From: Acanthamoeba sp. SK_2022b
Taxonomy: Eukaryota > Discosea > Longamoebia > Acanthamoebidae
Direction of reading: 5' to 3'
NCBI GenBank assembly: GCA_027943245.1
Contig: JANDJZ010000015.1
Span: forward strand, 59,813 to 123,812
DNA length: 64,000 nucleotides
Below are positions 36,458 through 47,764 of the stretch, in pieces. Within the stretch, counting starts at the first letter, position 1. Every line of letters starts with the position of its first letter. Under the pieces are notes generated by a model. It searched no databases. It saw nothing but the letters and a program-made list of their open reading frames with translations, and was not told the origin of the DNA. The position numbers were made by a program, and so were the translations under genes.

Positions 36458-36539
36458 GGACGGATGGCCGAGCGGTCTAAGGCGACAGTTTAAGGCACTG
36501 TTATCTTCGGATGCGTGGGTTCAAATCCCACTCCGTTCA
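36458..36539 (+). tRNA. tRNA-Leu (anticodon AAG)
   Basis: Class II tRNA of 82 nt. Acceptor GGACGGA pairs with TCCGTTC, with one G-T pair. The D arm is GCCGAGCGGTCTAAGGC. The anticodon arm is ACAGT-TTAAGGC-ACTGT, giving AAG. A long variable arm TATCTTCGGATGCG marks Leu/Ser class. T arm GTGGG-TTCAAAT-CCCAC; discriminator A. No intron, no CCA. A TTTTT run at 36545-36549 can terminate polymerase III. Confidence 0.92.
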
Positions 36540-36668
36540 CTCTCCTTTTTGCAGGGTGGCCTCTCTTTTCCAGACCGTTTGCGGAACGGATAAAAGTGCC
36601 GCTTGAATATTATTAAAAAAATTGAATACAAGCTCAACTGTACAAAGAAAAGGGGTGCCTTGGGTTGA

Positions 36669-38558
36669 TCAACCCACTTCGGGGTTTGGTGCATTTCCAC
36701 TCGCCGCCATCAGCTGGGAGATGAGCTCGCTAAAATCCTCATCGATCGCTGACGTCGAGTCTTGTCCCACACTCACGCCTTGCTCGCCTAGATTGCTGCT
36801 CGAAGCTGACTCGGGGCTGGTGGTGTCGGTGCCAACCGCTTGCGCTGAAGTGCCATACACAGACATACCGACGGTGTGGTCATTTTGGAGCTTTGCCAAC
36901 TAATCGTAGCATTCTTCAAGAAGAATTGATGTACCTGCTTCGACCGCCATTCGCTGCCACCATCGAGGCAGGCCAGGGATCCAGCTGACAGGGTAGTGCA
37001 CTCTCGTGTCCTCTTCGACACCGTCTGCGATCAAAATGGCCCACTTTGGCTGCACCAGAAAGAATTTTAGAGCAAGCAACTGTAGCAATTATTAAACTAA
37101 ATTAATTGAATTAAATTGAATTAAATCAAAAAATAAGATTAAAAAAAAGAGAGAAGGATACCTGTTTGTAGGGTCCAAAGAAAACCTGAAGGCGCGAGTT
37201 GAAGCGAAACATGCTCCCATCTCGTCTCACGGTGAGCGGCGTCATCGGCAAGGCCTCGCCCATGAGCGAGGCCCCCGGCTCGCACAGCAGGGCGTGCAGC
37301 TGACGCGTGATCTTGAGGTCGATCACCGTGAGGTTCAGCAAGGGCATCTCCACGATCTCCTCCTGTTTTGTCTATCAGAACAAATCGTGGCCACACACGA
37401 CGCAAGGCCAGCAGTGGGTCCCAGTGGTGTCGGACGCACCAAAGTGTAGCCGACCAGATTTAGGAACTTGTCGTTGGCCCACACGACCGCGGGCGGCACG
37501 ACGCCGCGCTGTTCGAGAACCTTGAAGGCGATGATGGGCTTGCTACTTGGACGCGGCGCATGCTCAGCGATTTGGCCCGTCGCCCCCGAATTCGGCGGTA
37601 AAACAAAGAGTGGCGGGAGAAAGGAGAGGCGCGTACTTGGGGTCATCTACAACAAAGGGCGGCTTCGATGTGAAGAGGGGATAGCGTGAGAGGAAAGGAA
37701 GCTGCACGACCAGGTCCGAGTATGCGGCCTTGGGTGGAAAAAGCGTTAGCGTTGAGTCCACAGAAGCAGCAACCGGGCCACCACGGGCGTGGGTGGGCAA
37801 AAGCGGGAAGGGGGAAGGTGCTTGGCTGGGCAACACACCTGATACTCTTGCGGGAGGGGATAGAAGCTAGGGGGCGCGGTCGGAGAGGTCGGACGATTCA
37901 GCTCCTTCTCCAGCACTTCGTGTTTTGTCCTGGCGGCGGCGGCAGAGGTGAGAAATGCGTGGCTGTGGCGAGAAGGCGACAAAGGACGAACCGTAGCTCG
38001 GTGAACTCTTGGTGAAGACTGGTCAGCCCTCGTTTCACATCTCGCATCTCGTCCACGAGCAGCGACATCAGACACTCCAGCGCCTTCATGCCCTCTTTGT
38101 TGCTGTCGGTCTGGGGCGCCAGGGCCGGGAAGCCTCCCATAGGCACGAAGGGAAAGCCTGGCGCAAAGAAGCCCGGAGGCACCATGCCCCCGTGGGGCAG
38201 CGGCGTGGTGGGCATCGGGGGATTACCTGCAGACGCGATGTCAGTCATAATATTTATTTATTTATTTATTTTTTTATTTAGGATGCATCTCAGACAACAC
38301 AGACAAACTGGTCCGCGGATAAAAAGGAGCCGAACCTTGAGGGGGCCTATTCAAGACAGGTAGAGGCGCATGTGCACTCCGAACGGGGGTGCTAAAAGAT
38401 GGTTGTGGCGCCGTTTGACTGGGCAAACTGCTCGCGGGGCGAGGTCGCTTGTTGTGGTTGGACCCGCCGGAAGTCGTGACCCCGCTGCTGTTTGGTACAG
38501 CCGTGCCTGTATTCTCCTCGTCCCCAGGTTTGCCTCTCTTGCCGCCAGGCTTCTCCAT
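36669..38558 (-). CDS. PAS-like regulator lacking the Zn2Cys6 cluster (family member F)
   Basis: ATG at 38558 gives MEKPGGKRGKPGDEENTG; KRGKPG resembles the post-zinc basic box of the sisters, but no cysteine cluster precedes it. A DUF4246 gene ends at 38722, leaving no room upstream. Exons then match the family: coiled coil LMSLLVDEMRDVKRGLTSL (about 38050), LVVQLPFLSRYPLFTSKPPF, PAS-like PPAVVWANDKFLNLVGYTL, FNSRLQVFFGPYKQ, and PKWAILIADGVEEDTRV with WIPGLPRWW. The last two closely match gene B. The end is uncertain. Either the ORF reads to a stop at 36900, or a small intron (GTCGAA to GATTAG) joins an acidic last exon (IDEDFSELISQLMAAS) ending at 36669. It may act as a partner or competitor without DNA binding; that is inference. 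Confidence 0.75.
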
Positions 38559-38721
38559 CTTCGGCTGAAATTTTCTTCTTGTTTTTTGCGTTTTTTTTTG
38601 TTTTTGCTGTGGGCACGTTGTTGCACGCGCCCCACCGACCACCGCACGCCGCGTATGTCACACAGGAGGCGAGTTCTGGACCCGTTTCATTCACTCGTCG
38701 ATGGTAAGGAGGAAGGAGCAC

Positions 38722-40685
38722 TCAGTGCTCACAGAAGGAGAACGAACGCTCCCACAGCCGGTTGTTGGCGTCGATGTAGTATTTCCTCTCCTTCATCAGC
38801 GCCTCCCGGTGTGCGTGGGCCTCGGCTGTGGTGAAGCCCCACTTGGCCCTCTCGAGGATCATGAGGATGAGCTCGCGCGGAAGCGGCACGCCGAGCGAGG
38901 AGACCGAGGCCGCCACGAGCGCACGGGCCACATGCGGTCGCACCGCGTCCCACTGCTGCTCGGGAATGTCGGCTGACGATTTCACTCTGGCCAACACAAC
39001 CCCCACCCCACAAACCACGAAGAAGCTGTGAGCCCAAACGCGCGGGATTGGGGGAGGTTGACACTCGAGTGGGGTACCGCTTCGACGGATCGATCAGGAA
39101 GAAGCAGAGAATCTTGCGCACGCCGGGCTCGTTGGATTGGTTGCTCACGCCCTTGACCTTGTGTTGCAGCGTGTTGGTGAACGCCAGGCACCTCCCCTCC
39201 GGTGTGTCCACCTTGTGTAGAACAAAAAAAAAAAAAAAAAAAAACAATCGACTCAGTCAACACACACGCCAGACAGAGGTAAGGCGCGCTGGATTACCTT
39301 CCCGAGGTTGACGTTGAAGGAGGTGTTGTGGCTCTGCTCGCGAGCCGATATGGAGTTGTAGCGCTTCTCGCGGAAGGCCAGGCACGTCTCGGGCAGGTTG
39401 GGCGTTGTCGAGTAGTAGTAGATGCCTGACGCCACGATGTTCTCGTGCTTCATGCCCTCCACGTGCCACGACCCCTCGTACTCCTCGCCGGGCCCGATCA
39501 TGTAGTTGGCCGCCTTCACCACCACCTGCAGCCGGCGGCCGTACACGGGGGAGCCGAGCACGGACTGGAAGAGCGGCAAGAAGAGCCGGAAAACGCGCGC
39601 GATGGTCTCGTAGAGCTGGGCGTGGCGCTGGCGGTCGAGGTTGTTGATGTAGGAGGCGATGCGCACTTCGCCATCGTCGGCCACGTCGAATTCAGCGGGC
39701 AGCCATTGGTAGATGGAGTCGAGGCCCTCCAGCTGCTTCTCCTTCTCGGCGAACTCGCGCTCGCGTTGCTCGTCGCCGCCGTACTCTTCAATGCCGGCGA
39801 ATTCCTCTTACTCTTCCTCCTCTTCCTCGTCCTCCTCATCTTGGGCTCTCTCCACGCCTTCTTCTCCCGCCGCCCGTGCCCTGTGAGGAGACAAGGAGCC
39901 TCCGCGAGACGTCTCGTAGCTCAGGCCGCGCACGTAGGGGTAGAGCGATGGGTGCACCAGGTCCTGCACCTGTCCGACGCCAAAAAAAAAAAAAAAAAAA
40001 GCAAAACAAAACAAAAAACAAAAACAAAAAAACTGCACGTGAGACGGGGAAAGGAACGAAAAAATGGATTTGGGGAGGCGCAAGACACCTTGCCCTCGGA
40101 GCCGGGGTGAAAGTCCTTGTCGGGCGCACTGGCGATGGCGTCGAGTTCGGTCTCGAGGCGCTGCTTCAGCTCATCCGGGACGGCTCCGTCGACGTAGAAC
40201 ACGTCGCAGACGTCTCGCTCTCGCGTGCGGTACTCGCCGTCGTCACGGGCCATCGTGCGCTGTTTCCACGAGTATTCGCTGTCCTCATCCTGGCGGTAGT
40301 CGTCGTCTTCGTCCTCGTCGGGCCAGCCGCCGCTGTACCGGACGGCCGGCGTGGACAACGTGTTGCGGCCCGACCCGACCGCGCGGCTCAGCAGCTCCTT
40401 CAGGGCAGCGGCCACCGAGGCCGGCGAGGCACCTTGGCTGGCGGCTTCGAGAGCGTAGCGGCGGGCAATAGTAGGGTCGGCGACCTTGCGCTGCCAGTCG
40501 GGCTTCTGGACGAGAGCGTCGACGATGGCCAACACGTCGTTGTCGTTCACTACGCCGACTTCAGCCCCAGCTGCCAATTCAGATTCGACAGCCCTGAGGC
40601 GCTTTGTGTTGGGCTCAGAATCGTCGGTGGGTTTGCCGATTTCAGGACTTTGAACGCTCTTACGTTGTGCGCGTGTTCGCTTCAT
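38722..40685 (-). CDS. DUF4246-family putative 2OG-Fe(II) oxygenase-like protein
   Basis: Large family best known from fungi. ATG at 40685 (MKRTRAQRKSVQSPE). An N-terminal helical part is followed by DVFYVDGAVPDELKQRLET. VQDLVHPSLYPYVRGLSYE comes after an intron. YQWLPAEFDVADDGEVRIAS and INNLDRQRHAQLYETIARVF are the DUF4246 core. WHVEGMKHENIVASGIYYYS carries the first His and Glu of a probable metal site. GRCLAFTNTLQHKVKG supplies the second His, and GVRKILCFFLIDPSKR the Arg expected for 2-oxoglutarate. The last exon (RELILMILERAKWGFTTAEA) ends SFCEH. Two introns hold oligo-A runs of 21 and 19 on the plus strand (oligo-T in the sense strand). Enzymatic role is inferred from the conserved residues; substrate unknown. 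Confidence 0.82.
39224..39244. repeat. A21 homopolymer in an intron of the DUF4246 gene
   Basis: Uninterrupted 21 A on the plus strand, i.e. an oligo-U tract in the transcript. A second run of 19 lies at 39982-40000 in another intron of the same gene. Both may be length-variable between strains. Confidence 0.85.
39982..40000. repeat. A19 homopolymer in an intron of the DUF4246 gene
   Basis: Uninterrupted run of 19 A on the plus strand followed by A-rich sequence to about 40031. In the transcript it is a U-rich stretch near the intron's 5' half. Confidence 0.85.
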
Positions 40686-40837
40686 TCCCGAGGTAGCGCG
40701 TCGTCGTTGTCGGCGCTGCTGGGGCTGTCTGTCCGAGTTCGCCTTCTCCTTCTAACCGCAATTTAGTGAAGCCCTTAAAAACCTGCTTAGAGGAACAGAT
40801 TGCTGTTCTTTTTGTGTCGACAAATTGTGTCGACAAG

Positions 40838-41271
40838 TCATGGGCTGGCCCGCTCAACGCCATCGCCCACTTGCTGATCCAGGTAGGCGAGGACATCCTC
40901 CATGAACGGACGCTTGTCGGGCAGAGCGTGCCAGCACTTGCGCATGACCTTGGCAAATTGGGTCGGACAGTCATCGGGTATCTGCGGGCGCCGGCCCTCG
41001 AGCACGTCGAGCGACACGCCCATGAAGTTGCGTCCGGCGTAGGGCTGCCTTCGCGTCAACACCTCCCACATGATCACGCCGAACGAGTACACGTCGGCCT
41101 TCTCGTCGTACTTCTCGCCGCGGATGATCTCGGGCGCCGTCCAGCAGGGCGTGCCGCACCGCGTCATCGTCGCGTTCTCCTCCTTGATTCGCGCGAACCC
41201 AAAGTCGGCCACCTTCACGTTCCAGTTTTCGTCCACCTGCGTTGGGCCGACTCGAGTTAGTGTGTTGTGTG

Positions 41272-41337
<66 letters not shown>

Positions 41338-44300
41338 AGGTGAGAAATGTAGATGAGTGCGCGAGGGGTAACGTACGAGCAGATTGGAAGGTTTGACGTC
41401 GCGATGCACAATGATAGGATGAAGAGAATGGAGGTAGTTGATGCCGAGCACGGCGCTGCGAAGGAGCTTGAGCTTCTGCGGCCAGGCCAGCTTGACGTCG
41501 GTGTCGAGCAGGATATCTCGGAGGCTGCCCTGCCTCACGAATTCGGTAACGATGCACAGGTTGGGCTTCTTGACGCACGCCCCGATGAAGAGCACGATGT
41601 TGGGGTGGTGGAGCTCCGAGAGGAAGGCCATCTCGGCGCGGAACTCGAGCATGCGCCGCTCGTCAAGCTTCTGCTTGATGAACCGCTTCACCGCCACATC
41701 GACGCCCTTCCACCGGCCGCGGAAGACGACGCCGTAGGAGCCGAGTCCGATCTGCTGGCCCATCTGGACCTCGTGGAAGTCGATGATCCACCGACACAGG
41801 TTGGCCGACGTCAGGAAGTTATCCTCCTTGAACGCCATCCCGTCGCCCACCGCCGTTTGCACCTCGGAGGGAGAAACTCCCTCCTCGCCCTCCTCCCCGA
41901 CTCGCGGGTCGTCCCCGCTGCTCTCCGACTCGGCGGCCTCGTGGAAGCCGCCCCTGCCGCCCCTCGTCACCCCGCCAAAGAACCGGCCCTCCAAGCCCTC
42001 CACCTTGAGCTCGTACAGTTTCGCGCCTGTGTCCACACACCACACGACGCGAGCAGTGAGCATCGTCACCTGCCCGTGTCGGGAGGGAGGGAGGGAGATA
42101 CCATGGGGCGAGTCGGGCATCTCGAAGTTGCCCAGGCAAGCGAGCTTGTAGGCGGCCGACTGGCCGGATCGCTCGTTGGCCTTGCGATAGGCCGCGTGGC
42201 TCACCAGGATCTGGCCGCCGTGCGAGAGCGCGGTGATGCGGGCGGCCGTGTGCACGGTGGGCCCGATGTACTCGACGCGGCGGGACATCGGGTCGCGTAT
42301 CATGCGCGCCGTGCCCGAGTGCACGCCCATGCGCACGCGCAGCCTGTGGTATAAAAGCTTCCTCGATGCCTTCGCCGTCGTGCGGCCGTCGTCGTCACCG
42401 TCTCCGTCCCCGTCGTCGTTGCAGCCGTCGTTCTCGGGCCACTCCTCGGCCGCGCCCGGGTGCGCGAGCAGTCGCTCGGGCCACTCGACGTCGAGCAGGG
42501 CCTTCTGCGCCTCCAAGCACCACGATAGCGCGTCGGCAGCATGCTGGAAGGCCATGCAGAAGGATCCCTCGCCCGAGTTGCGGTCGCGGATGAAGAGCAC
42601 CTCGTAGCCCTTGTGGCGCCTTAGCAGGCCGCGCAGCGTGGCGTTGTGCAGCACCGTGGCGTCGCGCATGGCCATCGCGTCGAACTCCCACAGCGACGCC
42701 GCGCGCGATATGTCACTGAACACGATCGTGAGCTCGCCCTCGGGGGGTCGCACGCTGTGCGTGCCCGCTGCATCGCCGTCGGCCGAGGAGGCGTCGCTAG
42801 CCTGCGAGGTGTTGCTGGTATGGGTCGCGGTCGGTGTGCCGCGAGACCACGAGCCGAAGGCGTGGTGGCCGCCCTTGGACGACGTTGAGGTGAAGGAGGT
42901 GGACACGCCCGTGATGTCCCCAGCCATTGCGCCGAGGCGCGTCATGATCTCGAGGAACGTGGGCCGCACTCTCGCTTCCGTATTCCAGCAGTTGGTCATG
43001 AGCTCCGTGTACTCGGCCGGGCCGGCGGCGTCGCCCTCGGGCAGGCTCGGGCGAAGGCCGTCTCTCAGCACGGCCACAGCGACAGCTGCGGGACTGCAGG
43101 CCCAATCATAGCCAGGGCAGCGAGTGAGACGTTGTGTCGAATGCGAAGGAAGGGAGGGAAGGCGCACCTCATGCCCAGGTAGGGCTGCTCGCGGGTGAGG
43201 AGCTCCCACATGATGATGCCGAAGCTGTACACGTCTGCGAGCACGTAGTCGATGTCGGGCGCCTCCTGCAGGACCTCGGGCGCCGTCCAGTGCACGCTGC
43301 CCACCGGGTCCTTGGCGTCGCTCTTCTTCATGTCCTGCTTGAACTTGGTCAGCCCAAAGTCGGACACCTTGACGTTCCACTTGGAGTCGAGCAGCAAGTT
43401 GAGCGACTTGAGGTCCCGATGCACGATGCCCGACGAGTGCAGGAAATGCATGCCCTTGGAGGCCTGGTAGGCCACCTTGGCTTTGAGCGCGATGGGGATC
43501 TCCACGATCAATTCGTTGTGCAGCAGCTGCGGAGGAGACCGACTGTCAATGGAATGGCCGGAGGCAGGTGGTTCGCTCCCTCCCTCTTGATTGATTGATT
43601 GATTGGACGTACGTCAAAGAGCGAGCCGAGAGCCATGAACTCCATCACGATGCACATCCGCGGCGCCTTGGTGCAAGCTGCCATGAACAGCACCACGTTG
43701 GGATGCCTCAGCGCCGTCATGACCCTCACCTGTCGATAGCACCGACGCGCACACGCACTCTCTCGAGCGATCAGCGCGAGCGCACACAGGGCTTGATTGT
43801 GGTACACACCTCCTCCTTGAAGCTGCGCTCCATTTCCTTGGAGGCCTTATCCGAGATCATGACCTTGACGGCCACCTCGGTGCCCTTCCACATGGCCCTG
43901 TGGACTTCGCCGAAGCCGCCGGACCCGAGGACGTCGGCCACCTCGAGCTCGTCGTAGTCGATCTCCCAATCGTCAAGCTCCCGACGCCGCAGGACCATAA
44001 TCAGCAGGAGGAGCGCAATGCACGCCAGTAGCCCCAAGAGCAGGCCGCCCACCGGCAGCGCCACACCTGTGACATAGCCACAGCGATTGGGAAAAACATC
44101 ACTGTCTGGCGAAGGGAATGGAAGAGGGGGGAAGGAGTGGGCGTACTGAGGCCGACCAGGAGAGCTTCGTTGCTGGGATCGCTGGCTGGGATGTAGTCCT
44201 GGCAGTAGGTGCCCGTGCGGCCAGCATTGCACGCGCAGCCGTTGGCCGAGCAGGAGCCGGCGTCGGAGCACAGCCGACCGTCGTCGATGCAGATGGCGAG

Positions 44301-47300
44301 GCTGCTCACCTGATCGCCCTTGCACGTGAAGTTCTTGAGCAGATTGAGAAACCGCTGCTTGATGGGCTTGGTCGAAGTCGACAGAATGAAGCCTTGCCTG
44401 CGCTCGGCCCAGCGTCAGCGGTGCATGCGTGGATGGGTGCACGGCGCTGCGTGGTGAATGGACGTACGTTTCGGCGAGGTCCGTCGCGATGGCGTCGGTC
44501 TGCGTCCAGTACAGGAAGGAGGCGAGTGCAGACGCCTTTGAGCAGTCGGTCATGGTGGTCTGCCGGTAGAAGAACGAACCGAAGGTGGCCATCGGCCAGC
44601 TCTCGTTGCCCTTCCCTGACCAAGTCCAACCGCCGCGGTTAGCCTGCGCTGGCTCCATAGCACAAATGGGGAGCAGCGGTTGCGCGCACCGAGTGAAAGG
44701 AAGCTGTAGGTGCGATCGGTGCCGTCGGCCAGGTAGTCGTTGACTGCGCTGATGACGGATTCGGTGTTGGCGGTCACCACATGCCCGGCAGGATTGATGA
44801 GCGACGCGGCGGCCAGGTATTTGGACTTGAAGAGAGCAGGACAGCTAAGTAAAGCAAGCAAGCGTTTTGTTTCCCGGGGGGAGGTGCGCGTACCAGTTTG
44901 ATGTCGTACAGCCGAGCGAAGCCGAAGGAGTAGGAGGTGGAGATGAGGTTGTACATGAGGTTGTCCGTGGAGTTGGTCACGAGCGACCTGTTGCCCGCGC
45001 TCTGCACAGGAAAGGTGGCCGTGGGCCCGCTGACGACCTGTGCCAGCAAATAGTGGTCAGATCGGGTTTCTCTCTCCTCCCTCCCCATAGAGGCTCCGTA
45101 CCGCCGACGCAAAGTCAGGGACCGTGGCGCTGAGGACCGACGTGAAGAGCGCCGTCGTCTCCGAGGACGTCGACTGCGTGCACACGACGATGGGCATATT
45201 CGGAAGCAGCGCAGCCAAGTCAGCCGAGTTGAGATCCTTGATTCGCTGGTCGTTCCATGCGGTGAGGTTGTTGAGATAGATGGCGGCTATCGTTTTGAAG
45301 TCGAGCACCAGCGTTTTCCCCTTCAACTCGGGTATGTTGTAACCTAGTGTCCACACGCACGACGCACAACAAGAGAGGGGCTGTCAATTCGGGGAGGTAG
45401 AGAGGGCATGCGCCGACGGCAAGCCGCACTGCGAGGCACCTGGTACGGCGGCGTAGGCGGTGATCGGGATCAGTGCGAGGTCGGAAATCGCCGAGTACCA
45501 GGAGTTGGAGAGCCCGCTATCGGTCGCGCCAAAGTCGGTGTCGTACGAGACCAGCTGTTGAGCGGCCTCGGTGGAGGCCGACGCCAGGTAGTACTTGACC
45601 TTGATGTCCGTCGAACTCCGCGACACGGCCCACGCCGTGTAGAGGGGCAGAGCCGGCCCCACGCCCACCAGGTAGTCCGTCGTGTAGACCTGCCTGTTGT
45701 TGCACGTGATCGTGTTGAGCAGATCGATCAAACGCTTACGCAGCGTCACGTCGAGCGGAGCGAAGTTGAGGTCGACCAACGCCTGCGAGGCGCTGTGCGT
45801 GTGTTAGTGCGCCCTGTTGAGGCCAAGAAATGCTGAGACGGTGTACCCGTCGTTGGTGTGTATCCAGGCCACAAAGTTGAGCAGCTCGCGCACGACATTG
45901 CAGTCGAACACGGTCACGTTGCGGCCCATGGAGAAGTAGGACATGTACGAGATGGGCCAGCTGTTGCGTCCCGGGGCGTCGTAGATGTCGATGGTGAAGT
46001 TGCTCTGCCCGAACGCGGGCAGGAACGCCGCCATGGCCGACTGCACGCTGGCCGTGGAGGCCTTCACCAGGAAGTCCGCTCTATTGTACATCTTGGCCCA
46101 CCTTAGGCCCGTCGAGACGGCGTCAAAGTAGTTCACGAACGTGAGCACATCCGTGCGCGCCTGCGTGTGATGGAGAAGCGACAATGGTCACGGTGAGAGA
46201 GCGGAGAGCGCCAAGGCCATACACGCCTGGAGCACGAGCGCTGAGGCTCCCCACACCTTGAGCCAGTTGGCGCGGGAGATTGAACTGCTGCCGGCGTTGA
46301 AAGCGGTGCCTCGCAGGGCCGGCGGCATGTTCGAGAAGTTGCGGCCGGGGGAGGCCGCCAGTTCTTCGGCGAAGCGAGCGCTGAAGCTGGAGAGGGCGAG
46401 CTTGAAGACCTCGGGCACGCTGATGCCGGCGTTGTCCGAGTACCCAAGGGTTATGTTGCTCGCCGGGAGCTTGTCGGCAATTGCCGGGTTGAGCTGCTTG
46501 ATCGCCTCGTCGTCCCACTGGAGAATATCGCCAGCCCTGCCGTGTGCGCAATTATGAATGCGTTACGGGGAGAAGACCTGCTGCCCTGCTGCCGTTACTC
46601 GTACCATATGCGCCCAGTTGTGTTTCGATCGAGTATCTGTTTTAGAGAGCGCCTCACCGCGGTCAGCAGCGTTTCCGGCGTATCAACGGAAGAGACCGGG
46701 CCGATGGTTACCAGAGCGGGGTCGGTGGAGTTGAGGGTGGAGATGTTATAGGCCAGGACCAAGGCCTGACCGGCGATGGGGAACTGGGCCAAGTCGCCGT
46801 AGAGGCCCACCTCGTTCTCGGGTATCGCCCGGTCCAGGCTCATAAAGTCCTTGAGCAGGGGCAGGATGGATCAGGGGACACACAAAACAACGCGCGTTTA
46901 CCACACTTATGGAACACGCCAAGGCTGCACGAGGGCTGGAGTAGTAGCGTACGGCATTGCCTGCCGCGTAGGTGTGCAAGGCCAGGTTGGTGCCCAGCGA
47001 ACTGTACTGCAGCCTGTGGTGTGATGAAAGGTGAGCACCGGCTTCCCAGTGGGCAAAGCCCTCCCTAATTCCGCCCACAGCCAATAGGCGTGCTGGTGTG
47101 CGCAAATAAAGAAAACAAAAAGCGGCCAATGTCCGGTGTCGCAGAGTTGCGATAAGGGAAGAGAGCAGACACAAGAAAGAAGCTGACCACCAACGCGAGG
47201 GAACTAGAAGGTTAAATAAATATAAATCAATAGAGAAGGAGATGCGAACTGAACGTCATCGCGGATGTAGGTGTAGGCTTTCACCCACGCGTTCCACACA

Positions 47301-47524
47301 TTTAGCGTGGTCGACGTTCCGCCGCCATACAGCTTTACCCCCTCCGCGCCGCCTGCACGCGGGACGTGTGAGCGGATGCAGTGAGCGGATGCAGCCAGCT
47401 GGCGCCCACCAACGATGCCGCTCTCCCTGCGAGTACCGGTGAGCCAGAGGAGCGCCACCAGCGTCGAGGTCGAGAGGAGAGCTCCCACGAGAAACAACAG
47501 GTCCGGGTGGCCTGGCTTCACCAT
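40838..47524 (-). CDS. Receptor: two PstS-like ectodomains, TM, TKL kinase, cyclase domain, TKL kinase
   Basis: Very large transmembrane signalling protein. ATG at 47524 with a hydrophobic leader (LLFLVGALLSTSTLVALLW). Ectodomain 1 (about 47360-45850) starts GVKLYGGGTST, typical of PstS-type phosphate-binding proteins, with AQFPIAGQALVLAYN and ILQWDDEAIKQLNPAIADKL. Ectodomain 2 (about 45780-44350) repeats the fold: VGVGPALPLYTAW, LALIPITAYAAVPGYNIP, IYLNNLTAWNDQRIKDL. CSANGCACNAGRTGTYC is EGF-like. The membrane span GGLLLGLLACIALLLLIMV lies near 44010-44060. Kinase 1 (43965-42950): GSGGFGEVHRAMWKGTEVA, IVHRDLKSLN, DFGLTK. Cyclase-like domain (42760-42030): LTIVFSDISRAASLWEF, RMGVHSGTARMI, GPTVHTAARI. 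Kinase 2 (41790-40870): GLGSYGVVFRGRWKGVDVA, VHRDVKPSN, DFGFARI. Many introns, one holding a (GT)n repeat. Both kinases keep their catalytic residues; the cyclase seems altered. Ligand unknown. Confidence 0.85.
41261..41336. repeat. (GT)n microsatellite in an intron of the receptor gene
   Basis: A nearly perfect GT repeat of about 70 bp on the plus strand, inside the kinase-2 intron between the VKPSNLLV exon and the VDENWNVKVADFG exon. It makes long frames read as TH repeats, but it is intronic. Confidence 0.92.
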
Positions 47525-47764
47525 TGAAGGGGGTTCGCTTTTGCGCGTAGCAACGTCGAGGATAAGAATACGACTCTGTGTGCTCGGTGTGTTGCTGGAC
47601 GCATGTAATGTCGACATAAAAGCCCCGGAACACAAGCGTCGACGCTACCAGCGCCGATTTGTTGCTTTTTCATCATCTTGTGACCGATCCGCGACACGAC
47701 GATGACGGTACCTCGATCCTAATGCGGCTTACTGGTCAGTGGGCTTGCGAAGGACAAGGCGGGG

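Noticed and set aside
41257..43380. One continuous 707-residue frame ending in a TH repeat
   Set aside because: Its 5' start and 3' end are intronic; only the middle is coding. The TH repeat is the (GT)n microsatellite inside an intron.
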